Source: Apostichopus japonicus
Lineage: Eukaryota; Echinodermata; Holothuroidea; Aspidochirotida; Stichopodidae
DNA: 64,000 nucleotides
Reading direction: 5' to 3'
Assembly (NCBI RefSeq): GCF_037975245.1
Contig: NC_092564.1
Span: 10,394,484-10,458,483, forward strand
Below are positions 43,101-52,639 of this stretch, piece after piece (the stretch's first letter is position 1; each line of letters begins with the position of its first letter). Made by a program: the position numbers and the translations under genes. A model generated the notes under the pieces. The model saw nothing but the letters and a program-made list of their open reading frames with translations, ran no database searches and was not told the origin of the DNA.

Positions 43101-45217
43101 GCTGTAAAAGATCGGCAAAAGACGTCATCACCCGGGGTTCGAACCACGGATGCAAAAGAGAGTCTCGATCATCAGCTGGTACGGTGCGCCAAGCCATCGC
43201 GCCACTGTATGGACTGAGAGATTAGGTGGATTAACTAATACTTACAGCTCCCCGTGTAGGCACTTGCTGTAAAAGATCGGCAAAAGACGTCATCACCCGG
43301 GGTTCGAACCACGGATGCAAAAGAGAGTCTCGATCATCAGCTGGTACGGTGCGCCAAGCCATCGCGCCACCGTATGGACTGAGAGATTAGGTGGATTAAC
43401 TAATACTTACAGCTCCCCGTGTAGGCACTTGCTGTAAAAGATCGGCAAAAGACGTCATCACCCGGGGTTCGAACCACGGATGCAAAAGAGAGTCTCGATC
43501 ATCAGCTCGCACGGTGCGCCAAGCCATCGCGCCACTGTATTGACTGATATATTAGGTGGATTAACTAATACTTACAGCTCCCCGTGTAGGCACTTGCTGT
43601 AAAAGATCGGCAAAAGACGTCATCACCCGGGGTTCGAACCACGGATGCAAAAGAGAGTCTCGATCATCAGCTCGTACGGTGCGCGGAGCCATCGCGCCAC
43701 TGTATGGACTGAGATATTAGGTGGATTAACTAATCCTTACAGCTCCCCGTGTAGGCACTTGCTGTAAAAGATCGGCAAAAGACGTCATCACCCGGGGTTC
43801 GAACCACGGATGCAAAAGAGAGTCTCGATCATCAGCTCGTACGGTGCGCGGAGCCATCGCGCCACTGTATGGACTGAGATATTAGGTGGATTAACTAATC
43901 CTTACAGCTCCCCGTGTAGGCACTTGCTGTAAAAGATCGGCAAAAGACGTCATCACCCGGGGTTCGAACCACGGATGCAAAAGAGAGTCTCGATCATCAG
44001 CTCGTACGGTGCGCGGAGCCATCGCGCCACTGTATGGACTGAGATATTAGGTGGATTAACTAATCCTTACAGCTCCCCGTGTAGGCACTTGCTGTAAAAG
44101 ATCGGCAAAAGACGTCATCACCCGGGGTTCGAACCACGGATGCAAAAGAGAGTCTCGATCATCAGCTCGTACGGTGCGCGGAGACATCGCGCCACTGTAT
44201 GGACTGAGATATTAGGTGGATTAACTAATACTTACAGCTCCCCGTGTAAGCACTTGCTGTAAAAGATCGGCAAAAGACGTCATCACCCGGGGTTCGAACC
44301 ACGGATGCAAAAGAGAGTCTCGATCATCAGCTGGTACGGTGCGCGGAGCCATCGCGCCACTGTATGGACTGAGATATTAGGTGGATTAACTAATACTTAC
44401 AGCTCCCCGTGTAAGCACTTGCTGTAAAAGATCGGCAAAAGACGTCATCACCCGGGGTTCGAACCACGGATGCAAAAGAGAGTCTCGATCATCAGCTCGT
44501 ACGGTGCGCGGAGCCATCGCGCCACTGTATGGACTGAGATATTAGGTGGATTAACTAATACTTACAGCTCCCCGTGTAAGCACTTGCTGTAAAAGATCGG
44601 CAAAAGACGTCATCACCCGGGGTTCGAACCACGGATGCAAAAGAGAGTCTCGATCATCAGCTCGTACGGTGCGCGGAGCCATCGCGCCACTGTATGGACT
44701 GAGATATTAGGTGGATTAACTAATACTTACAGCTCCCCGTGTAAGTACTTGCTGTAAAAGATCGGCAAAAGACGTCATCACCCGGGGTTCGAACCACGGA
44801 TGCAAAAGAGAGTCTCGATCATCAGCTCGTACGGTGCGCCAAGCCATCGCGCCACTGTATGGACTGAGATATTAGGTGGATTAACTAATCCTTACAGCTC
44901 CCCGTGTAGGCACTTGCTGTAAAAGATCGGCAAAAGACGTCATCACCCGGGGTTCGAACCACGGATGCAAAAGAGAGTCTCGATCATCAGCTCGTACGGT
45001 GCGCGGAGCCATCGCGCCACTGTATGGACTGAGATATTAGGTGGATTAACTAATACTTACAGCTCCCGGTGTAGGCACTTGCTGTAAAAGATCGGCAAAA
45101 GACGTCATCACCCGGGGTTCGAACCACGGATGCAAAAGAGAGTCTCGATCATCAGCTCGTACGGTGCGCGGAGCCATCGCGCCACTGTATGGACTGAGAT
45201 ATTAGGTGGATTAACTA

Positions 45218-46463
45218 ATACTTACAGCTCCCGGTGTAGGCACTTGCTGTAAAAGATCGGCAAAAGACGTCATCACCCGGGGTTCGAACCACGGATGCAA
45301 AAGAGAGGCTGGATCATCAGCTCGTACAGTGCGCCAAGCCATCGCGCCACTGTATGGACTGAGATATTAGGTGGATTAACTAATCCTTACAGCTCCCCGT
45401 GTAGGCACTTGCTGTAAAAGATCGGCAAAAGACGTCATCACCCGGGGTTCGAACCACGGATGCAAAAGAGAGTCTCGATCATCAGCTCGTACAGTGCGCG
45501 GAGCCATCGCGCCACTGTATGGACTGAGATATTAGGTGGATTAACTAATCCTTACAGCTCCCCGTGTAGGCACTTGCTGTAAAAGATCGGCAAAAGACGT
45601 CATCACCCGGGGTTCGAACCACGGATGCAAAAGAGAGTCTCGATCATCAGCTCGTACGGTGCGCGGAGCCATCGCGCCACTGTATGGACTGAGATATTAG
45701 GTGGATTAACTAATCCTTACAGCTCCCCGTGTAGGCAATTGCTGTAAAAGATCGGCAAAAGACGTCATCACCCGGGGTTCGAACCACGGATGCAAAAGAG
45801 AGTCTCGATCATCAGCTCGTACGGTGCGCGGAGCCATCGCGCCACTGTATGGACTGAGAGATTAGGTGGATTAACTAATCCTTACAGCTCCCCGTGTAGG
45901 CAATTGCTGTAAAAGATCGGCAAAAGACGTCATCACCCGGGGTTCGAACCACGGATGCAAAAGAGAGTCTCGATCATCAGCTGGTACGGTGCGCCAAGCC
46001 ATCGCGCCACTGTATGGACTGAGATATTAGGTGGATTAACTAATCCTTACAGCTCCCCGTGTAAGCACTTGCTGTAAAAGATCGGCAAAAGACGTCATCA
46101 CCCGGGGTTCGAACCACGGATGCAAAAGAGAGTCTCGATCATCAGCTGGTACGGTGCGCCAAGCCATCGCGCCACTGTATGGACTGAGAGATTAGGTGGA
46201 TTAACTAATACTTACAGCTCCCCGTGTAGGCACTTGCTGTAAAAGATCGGCAAAAGACGTCATCACCCGGGGTTCGAACCACGGATGCAAAAGAGAGTCT
46301 CGATCATCAGCTGGTACGGTGCGCCAAGCCATCGCGCCACCGTATGGACTGAGAGATTAGGTGGATTAACTAATACTTACAGCTCCCCGTGTAGGCACTT
46401 GCTGTAAAAGATCGGCAAAAGACGTCATCACCCGGGGTTCGAACCACGGATGCAAAAGAGAGT
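45218..46463. repeat. Satellite block shared with 38950-40195, right copy
   Basis: This is the right copy of the 38-unit-offset block, with the same order of private variants. Upstream of it the offset changes by one unit because the tcccggtgtagg unit occurs twice in succession here (starting at 45052 and 45217). Confidence 0.78.
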
Positions 46464-47189
46464 CTCGATCATCAGCTGGTACGGTGCGCCAAGCCATCGC
46501 GCCACTGTATGGACTGAGATATTAGGTGGATTAACTAATCCTTACAGCTCCCCGTGTAGGCACTTGCTGTAAAAGATCGGCAAAAGACGTCATCACCCGG
46601 GGTTCGAACCACGGATGCAAAAGAGAGTCTCGATCATCAGCTGGTACGGTGCGCCAAGCCATCGCGCCACCGTATGGACTGAGAGATTAGGTGGATTAAC
46701 TAATACTTACAGCTCCCCGTGTAGGCACTTGCTGTAAAAGATCGGCAAAAGACGTCATCACCCGGGGTTCGAACCACGGATGCAAAAGAGAGTCTCGATC
46801 ATCAGCTGGTACGGTGCGCCAAGCCATCGCGCCACCGTATGGACTGAGAGATTAGGTGGATTAACTAATACTTACAGCTCCCCGTGTAGGCACTTGCTGT
46901 AAAAGATCGGCAAAAGACGTCATCACCCGGGGTTCGAACCACGGATGCAAAAGAGAGTCTCGATCATCAGCTCGTACAGTGCGCGGAGCCATCGCGCCAC
47001 CGTATGGACTGAGATATTAGGTGGATTAACTAATACTTACAGCTCCCCGTGTAGGCACTTGCTGTAAAAGATCGGCAAAGGACGTCATCACCCGGGGTTC
47101 GAACCACGGATGCAAAAGAGAGTCTCGATCATCAGCTCGTACAGTGCTCGGAGCCATCGCGCCACCGTATGGACTGCGATATTAGGTGG

Positions 47190-47484
47190 ATTAACTAATA
47201 CTTACAGCTCCCCGTGCAGGCACTTGCTGTAAAAGATCGGCTAAAGACGTCATCGCCGGGGTTCGAACCACGGATGCAAAAGAGAGTCTCGATCATTAGC
47301 TCGTACAGTGCGCGGAGCCATCGCGCCACTGTATGGACTGAGATATTAGGTGGATTAACTTATACCTACAGCTCCCCGTGCAGGCACGAGCTGTAAAAGA
47401 TCGGCAAAAGACGTCATCACCGCGGTTCGAACCACGGATCCCAAAGAGGATCTCGATCATCAGCTCGTACAGTGCGCCGAGCCA
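47190..47484. repeat. Degenerate edge units of the satellite
   Basis: The last full unit (164 bp) and the final 131-bp unit carry many more changes than interior units: ccccgtgcagg, gcacgagctg, catcgccgggg, accgcggttcg and gatcccaaagagg. The final unit has CCGCGGTTCGAACCACGG, a palindrome with one mismatch, and lacks the AAAA run between B box and A box that nearly all interior units have. Higher divergence at an array edge is the usual pattern when homogenisation is weaker there. Confidence 0.85.
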
Positions 47485-47502
47485 TTTTTTTTTTCTTTTC
47501 TT
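47485..47502 (-). other. LINE A-rich tail and satellite junction
   Basis: On the plus strand ten T bases, a C, four T, a C and two T follow the satellite word gagcca. On the minus strand this is an A-rich tail ending the LINE, joined straight to satellite sequence. It marks the LINE insertion point at about base 131 of the satellite unit. Confidence 0.88.
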
Positions 47503-47508
47503 GGGAGA

Positions 47509-47524
47509 TGAGCCCACTGGCTCA
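47509..47524 (-). other. Stem-loop at the LINE 3' end
   Basis: TGAGCC-CACT-GGCTCA makes a 6-bp perfect stem with a 4-base loop, seven bases inside the A-rich tail. Short 3' hairpins are known recognition signals for some LINE reverse transcriptases. Here the role is inferred from position only. Confidence 0.45.
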
Positions 47525-47757
47525 CCCACGGACAACATTATTTACAATGGTATTTTTTACAGAATTAAAACTTAAGTATGATTTGTTTTGACTAGAACAT
47601 TAAACAATAATTACCTTAACATTTACTCATGTTTAAGTTAAGAGAAAACTAAATTACTAAACACCACAGACACAAGAAAATATATACAAAGACAACAATG
47701 TCTAAAGCAAAGTCAAAAGACCAGACCCTGATTACGTCAACACGTACTGTATACAAG

Positions 47758-48396
47758 TTAACCCCTATCCAGATGGTAAGTATAGCTGTTCGATTCTTTC
47801 TTTGAGAGCACAATATCGTTCTGTGTAAATATATTAAAAAACCGTGAGATATTGTTTTTGTGATAGTACACATCAAAAAGTAACCGAATTTTCTTCTTGA
47901 GTACATTGTGAAAAACTTTTTCAATATTACAAAGATAGTTATTATTGAGGCGAGATATTCTGCAATTCCAAATTGTACACTTATATATATTGAAGATGAA
48001 GTCACACAAAATTCCTACAATACAGTTGTTTTTACGGCCAAGACCCAGAAGGGACAACCCCTTCCATTCATCAAAATTAACTACCGGTTGTAAAGTATGC
48101 AACTTATTAACCAAAAAGTGCCATAAATTTTCGACTTCAGAACACTCAATAAAAAGATGAATAGTACTTTCGTTCGTGGTTTTGCAAAAGGTGCAGTAAG
48201 GAGAATCGGTTAATCCAAACTTGTACAATTTGTCGTTAGTGTAAAGAATATTATGTAATACTTTGAAGTCGATATCGGCGTCCAAAGAAACACTTTGGAG
48301 AACGATATATGTTACTCCATCTATTAGAAAAATCAAGACTGGGAAAATGCTGCTTCCAGTATTCTTCGCCCTTGGGCGATGTGTTAAGATTGTCAC
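47758..48396 (-). pseudogene. LINE C-terminal zinc-knuckle region (fragment 4)
   Basis: The homologous part starts at about VSLDADIDFKVLHNILYTND (residue 36 onward). It includes the typical LYKFGLTDSPYCTFC segment, then H and C spaced as a CCHC-type knuckle (C-x2-C ... IHLFIEC). After this comes the usual W-FL--KL end region and a basic C-terminus. The first 35 codons are out of the family frame. The frame ends at TAA 47758-47760, followed by the 3' untranslated region. The CCHC motif is thought to aid RNA binding or reverse transcription in this family. Confidence 0.88.
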
Positions 48397-49090
48397 GCAA
48401 AAGGCGTGGAGCTATTCTGCACGAAACTGAGGAGGCATCTATAATGTTTTTGCCATTTTGAAATTTTACAGTAGGAATATAGTCAATTTGCGTAGATACA
48501 ATTGCATCAGAAGAAAATATATCACCTAACCAGTCAGAGGGGAAGGCGTGGAGAATGACATCGATATAATTCTGAACATCGGTTACTGTAAGGGGATTAT
48601 CAGGATTAGCAAGCTCAATGCACTCATGCACGGCCTTGGCTGGCAGAGAAGTGGGTATAATCTCATACATCAGATCACTTACAGAAACGATACCACCTTT
48701 AATGAAGTGACGATTAAAAAGTGTTTGACTATCATTGTCAACAATCAGGGTATTACTAAAGATAGGTTGATTGAGGATGTCTTCTCTGGTCTCTGGTATC
48801 CAGAAACGGCCTTGAATTAGCCGATCCCATGCTAACATGAGTTCACAGTAATACGGGCTTAGCTTATGAACAGATTTGCGGTTAGAAGTAATTTGAAAGA
48901 TACCACGCCCAAGGCTCATATCTTCATACATATTCAAAAAATACAACATTAATTTTTGTAATTTAATATTAATGTTATTGCTTAATATCTTACTACAAAA
49001 TTTAATTCTAAGAGCATCTCTTGTTAATTCAATGTCGCTCAAACTGAATCCCCCTCTTTCGATTGGTAAAAGCAAGTTAAGATACTTCAT
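48251..49090 (-). pseudogene. LINE post-RT region (fragment 3)
   Basis: This 279-codon fragment opens with MKYLNLLLPIERGGFSLSDI, the conserved 'L-P-GG-L-DI' segment that follows WRGKKP in L1/Tx1 reverse transcriptases. The WRGKKP residues lie just upstream in the same frame, so the M is not a true start. The middle part is a poorly conserved linker. Near EYWKQHFPSLDFSNRW and IYRSPK the homologous frame breaks, and the usual continuation (LD-D-DFK-LH-I-YTND) is found in the next fragment, placing a frameshift near 48290. It belongs to the same dead LINE. Confidence 0.85.
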
Positions 49091-49221
49091 AGAAGGTTTT
49101 TTACCTCTCCATATAAAATCGACTACACTCTGACGTAATGTGGTGATAACCCGTCAGGGACTGGTAAAACAGTGGTCAAATATACTAAGCGAGTTACGAT
49201 GAGCGAATTTATAATGAGACA

Positions 49222-49776
49222 TTAACCCTTAAAAGATAATTTTCTACCTTTCCATGTATTTAGTAATTTACGGCAGGAGGTAACTTTTTTCTCCCAATTT
49301 TCTTTTTCGATTGATTTTTTATCGTTACCAATAGCAACACCTAATACTGTAATGAAATCTTTCCTCACAGGGAAGTCGAAATTGCTGGGATTAACATGGC
49401 TGCACCCAATGCTAAGTAATTCAGTTTTATCAATATTACAACTAGAGCCAGAAGCACGTTCATACAATTTAATTATGTTAAAAATAGAATAAATACTTGT
49501 GATACTAGACAAGAAAAAGGTAGTGTCGTCCGCATGCTGAAAAATTTTGGCTTCGACTTCACAAAATTTAATACCATGAATATATGGACAATTAATTATA
49601 GCTGCAAGAAACGGTTCGGCACAGAGAACATAGAGCATGGCTGAGAGTGGGTAGCCCTGCCGAACTCCCCTTTTGACAGGGAAGGGATCGGATATATAAC
49701 CATTGTGCTTGATTCGGCCCTCGATATTGGTATAAAACAGTTTGATCCATTTTAGGAGCTTAGGGCCAAAACCCAA
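49222..49776 (-). pseudogene. LINE reverse transcriptase, catalytic half (fragment 2)
   Basis: The fragment begins with GFGPKLLKWIKLFY, continuing the reverse transcriptase fold from fragment 1 after a frameshift. VKRGVRQGYPLSAMLYVL at about residues 34-51 is the QG-P motif. QHADDTTFFL at about 80-89 holds the two catalytic aspartates, with histidine in place of the commoner Y or F of F/YADD. Later, ITVLGVAIGN matches the LG motif of the thumb and WKGRKLSFKG the beginning of the post-RT region. The frame then hits TAA at 49222-49224. Homologous reading of the next segment (INSLIVTRLVYL style) continues in the same frame past the stop, with a second stop about 100 bases on. Confidence 0.9.
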
Positions 49777-50726
49777 TTTTCAGCGACTTCGAAGAGGTAG
49801 TTATGGTCAACTCTGTCAAAGACTTTATATTGGTCTATTTTAAGAATTAATCCTGGTTTATTATATGAATTTACATACTCAATTACATTTTGCATAGTAA
49901 GCACGTTTTCAGAAATATCTCTTCCTGGAATACAACACGTGTGATCTTCTGAAATAATATTCTTACTGATACTTGTGATACGTTTGGCGAGAGCTTTGGC
50001 AATCATTTTGTAATCGACATTTAAGAGGCTTATTGGCCTCCAATTATTTAAACTACGAAGATCTCCTTTCTTGGGTATAAGGGTAAGTATACTTATTTTC
50101 ATGGATTCACAGAGTTCGTTGTCATGGAATGATGTCTCAATGAGTCTAGTAAAAATATCGATAAAATCCCGCCAAAACACTTTGTAAAATTCAGCAGTTG
50201 GTCCATCTAGTCCTGGACTTTTGTTCGGTTCCATTGCTAGCAGAGCGGCTTTCAACTCATCTAATGAAATATTTGCTTCACATGCTTCAACGTCCATTGG
50301 CGAGAGAAATCTTCTGAGTTCACAAAGTATCTGATTCCGCGATTCGTTGTCGGTTTCTCCGGCTTGGTAGAGGTTTGTATAAAACTTTACTTGTTCTTTC
50401 ATAATTTCGTGTTGATCGGTGATGATTAAGCTCTGGTCAGTTAGTAGTTGTTTCATTACCTTCTTTTTTTGCCATGATTTTTCAAGATTAAAGAAAAACT
50501 TTGTTGATTTTTCACCCTCCTCGTGCCACTGAATTTTAGACCTGAGGAAGGTTCCTTGTAATTCTCTTAATGAAAGTTGGTTCGACTCATCTTCTAGGTT
50601 TTTAAAATGGGTACAGTCGTAATCGGAGAATTTTTGAGCTTTATATTTCTCGTAGTCAATTTGTTTTGTTTTATAATTGTATTGATTGTATAATTGAGGA
50701 TTAGCTTCAGTTTTTAAAGTTACCAT
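49752..50726 (-). pseudogene. LINE reverse transcriptase, N-terminal half (fragment 1)
   Basis: This 324-codon fragment covers the linker before the reverse transcriptase and its first motifs. Visible landmarks are KIQWHEEGEKSTKFFFNLEK at about residues 64-83, NKSPGLDGPTAEFYK at about 168-182, LIPKKGDLRSLNNWRPISLL at about 215-234, and LKIDQYKVFDRVDHNYLF near residue 300, the region of the first catalytic aspartate. That last stretch has QYKVFDR where active members of this family usually read Q-KAFDR. The last six residues after the AENW motif are out of frame. The homologous reading continues one base over in the fragment at 49222-49776, so a frameshift lies near 49778. No endonuclease domain precedes it. 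It is a broken gene that would have driven target-primed reverse transcription. Confidence 0.9.
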
Positions 50727-50750
50727 ATGCGATTGAACACCACGAACTTC

Positions 50751-51107
50751 TGGGAGGGAAAATTATGTGATAATAATCCTGCATGAGAATGCATTACATG
50801 GGAGGGCAAGTAATCCCTTCGTTCGTGTAATGTCTCAGTAGAATCTCAATCAAACTTCAACCTATGGTCTCGTTTAATTTAACGATTCTACTTCCCCATT
50901 ACACTTCACTACGGAACTACTTGAGATTTCAAAGCAGTGTTCAAGCGCATACGAACAGAAAGATTACAAACGAACACAAATTCAAAGTTTGTATCTTTTT
51001 CAATTTGCTTGCTGAGCAACAGAAACATTTCTTTTCTTTTTAAACAAGAACTGAGGTAATTTCATTACCACTTGGTACAAAGGATAACATAACATTCTTA
51101 CTTTCCA
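50751..51107. other. No gene seen
   Basis: This AT-rich stretch of about 350 bases lies between the 5' truncation of the LINE and the DIRS-like fragment. A small inverted repeat, cattaca and tgtaatg (about 50793-50834), is the only structure noticed. No satellite sequence is present, so the array does not resume after the LINE. Confidence 0.6.
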
Positions 51108-51345
51108 TACTTTGAAAATAAAAAAAAGCCTGTATATAAATATCATCAATGTAGCTCAGGCAAGAAATACCCAATTTCATGAGCTCAGCCAGAATAGGTT
51201 TGAGTAGTTTAGTAAAAATGCGAGGTGCTGAGGCCAACCCATTTGGTAGGCAAGTATACCGATAAAGTTTGTCTTTGAACGCGTCTCAAAAATTTTCGAC
51301 TTGAAGAACTAATAGGCACTGAATAATCGGCGTATGCACTGCAGA
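51108..51345 (-). pseudogene. DIRS-like reverse transcriptase fragment
   Basis: On the minus strand three reverse transcriptase motifs follow in order, split over two frames. YADYSVPISSSSRKFLR is motif A with the catalytic aspartate. One base over, FKDKLYRYTCLPNGLASAPR leads into FTKLLKPILAEL, which is motif B. SYIDDIYIQ is motif C. The 'NGLASAPR-FTKLLKP' style and YIDD are typical of DIRS-type tyrosine-recombinase retrotransposons rather than Ty3/gypsy, which normally read 'FGL-NAP-TFQ'. After YIDDIYIQ the homology stops in A-rich sequence. No recombinase, RNase H or terminal repeats are seen, so this is a remnant. Family placement comes from motif style alone. Confidence 0.75.
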
Positions 51346-51366
51346 AACACATGCACTTTTGGTATT

Positions 51367-51450
51367 AGCCTGGATATAAATATCATCAATGTAGCTCAGG
51401 CAAGAAATACCCAATTTCCTGAGCTCAGCCAGAATAGGTTTGAGTAGTTT
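51367..51450 (-). repeat. Second copy of the 84-bp RT motif C block
   Basis: 51367-51450 repeats 51127-51210 at an offset of exactly 240 bases with about two mismatches. It encodes KLLKPILAELRKLGISCLSY and the IDDIYIQ end on the minus strand. This copy retains the sequence that normally follows motif C (QANTKSACVSAVHT style), whereas the other copy has lost it. Motif C therefore lies on both sides of motif A and B, which shows a local duplication or template-switch rearrangement in the element. Confidence 0.85.
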
Positions 51451-51496
51451 TCTGAAGCTAATCCTCAATTATACAATCTCTCTTTTTAAAGTTACC

Positions 51497-51775
51497 AATA
51501 ATTCAAAATTTGGAATTCACTGTCAATACCTTTTAAAACTAAGAAAACAAGCCCCAAATTTAGTAAATGGCTTATCATATTAATTAAAATATGATATAAT
51601 TGATTTATTGTCGAAACGTTTAATTTGATTTTTAATTTTTTCTTCTCTTTTCTTTCTTCAGGGAGTCTTCTACATTGTTAAGCTATTGTATGCTTTATAG
51701 AAGACTTCCTTTCACCTTGTATATTTGCACGTGATAAAACAAAATAAACCAAATCAAATCAAATCAAACCAAATT
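51497..51775 (+). mobile_element. 3' end of a CR1/L2-type LINE (copy A)
   Basis: From AAAATTTGGAATTCACTGTC to the hairpin and tail, this stretch matches the 3' untranslated region of the longer LINE copy downstream (53867-54158). It holds only the 3' untranslated region: a heavily 5'-truncated insertion. It ends in a short-repeat tail of ccaaat/caaat units (about 51746-51772) rather than pure poly(A), as is common for L2/CR1-type elements. Confidence 0.8.
51661..51709 (+). other. 3' stem-loop of LINE copy A
   Basis: GGGAGTCTTCTA (51661-51672) pairs with TAGAAGACTTCC (51698-51709), giving a 12-bp stem with one G-T pair and a 25-base loop, just upstream of the repeat tail. The equivalent stem in copy B differs at the loop-closing pair by a compensatory change. 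Confidence 0.75.
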
Positions 51776-52635
51776 CCTACCAAGAATAACAGACCAATGA
51801 ACTTCATGTACAGGCGAAATTATAAACCAGATAACATCAGGCGTTTTAACTATGAAATCGAAAACAAAAAATGGAACGATGTTTTAAGCCAAAGTGATGT
51901 TAATGCTGCTTACGACACTTTCTTTGAATCCTTTAATTATACCTATAATAATTGTTTTCCAATATGTTATGTAAGCAAAAGGAAACGACGTAAAAAGAAA
52001 CATCCATGGATTACAACTGGAATGTTGACATCTATCAAAAGAAAGAACAAGCTCTTTAAAAGTTATTTAACAGCACCTACTGATGTTAACAAGGCTACGT
52101 ATAAGCATTATCGCAATAAGCTTAACCATATTATTAGATTTTCTAAAAGATTGTATTTCTATGATAAATTCAAAAATAATAGAAATAATATAAGTGTAAC
52201 TTGGAATACAATTAACGAAGTTCTAAACACCAACCGAAAAAAGGTGGATATCCTGCTGCTTTTAAAACTGGTGATCAAGAAATTAGCAACGAGAATGACA
52301 TTGCCAGTTACTTTAACAAATATTTTGTAAAAATTGGACCCTCACTTGCAAGAAATATTACAAATAAAGGTAGAACAGAATATCTTATTCATAATAATAA
52401 CAGAAACAGTCAATCTTTGTTCATTAATCCTGTCAGTGAGGAAGAACTTTCAATAGTTGCTATTTCCAGCCTGAAACCAAAAAAAGCAGCGGGATATGAC
52501 GATTTTAAACCAGATATAATAAGAAATGTTATTCACTTTGTCGCCAAACCATTGACTTATATTTGTAATTTATCTTTTACTTCTGGTACATTTCCAGATA
52601 ACCTAAAGATTGCTAAGGTTATACCAATTTTTTAA
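51776..52635 (+). pseudogene. LINE copy B pre-RT linker and RT start
   Basis: The first frame (to about 52243) encodes a basic linker with KRKRRKKKHPWIT and ITWN/VTWNTINEVLN-like motifs that normally lie between endonuclease and reverse transcriptase in L2/CR1 proteins. The reading then shifts by one base and continues as DQEISNENDIASYFNKYFV, the usual lead into the RT, and LKPKKAAGYDDFKPDII, the first RT motif. It then reaches AKVIPIF and a TAA stop in place of a lysine codon. In-frame codons before 51776 belong to the tail of copy A, so no true start is present. Confidence 0.85.
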
Positions 52636-52639
52636 AAAG

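Larger units (their letters stand above)
1..47484. repeat. 165-bp satellite array, about 288 head-to-tail units
   Basis: The unit begins ATTAACTAATACTTACAGCT and recurs every 165 bp; four units make exactly 660 bp, so the phase can be followed by eye through the whole array. There are 287 full units and a final one of 131 bp cut at 47484. All units point the same way. Length changes are very rare: one inserted base near 11559, single-base deletions near 41469 and 42955, and short losses in the last two units. Units differ by a small set of recurring substitutions, for example cgcacagtgc versus cgtacggtgc, gcggagcc versus gccaagcc, gagagatta versus gagatatta, and aatactta versus aatcctta. These variants cluster regionally. 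The left part is mostly the first type and the centre and right mostly the second. Each unit carries about 12 CpG dinucleotides. No spacers, open genes or other insertions interrupt the array inside the window. The left end lies outside the window. Confidence 0.98.
47485..50750 (-). mobile_element. Dead, 5'-truncated L1/Tx1-type LINE inserted in satellite
   Basis: The minus strand reads as reverse transcriptase, a C-terminal zinc-knuckle region, a 3' untranslated region of about 270 bases and an A-rich tail. There is no apurinic endonuclease domain upstream of the reverse transcriptase, so the copy is 5' truncated, as most LINE copies are. At least three frameshifts and two stop codons break the reading frame. 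The tail abuts the satellite directly at 47484/47485. No satellite resumes on the other side. Either the LINE landed at the array edge or flanking satellite was lost later. Clade placement rests on motif style such as WHEEGEKSTKFFFNLE and the HADD form of the catalytic motif. It was not tested by phylogeny. Confidence 0.9.

Noticed and set aside
1-47484. CRISPR-like regular repeats
   Set aside because: The whole 165-bp unit is repeated with no unique spacers, and the context is a eukaryotic satellite.
47214-47575. Overlapping short open frames at the array edge
   Set aside because: They translate degenerate satellite units and the LINE tail, and share no protein motif.
47649-48005. 118-codon minus-strand frame
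   Set aside because: It overlaps the LINE C-terminal fragment, which has family motifs in another frame. This one has none.
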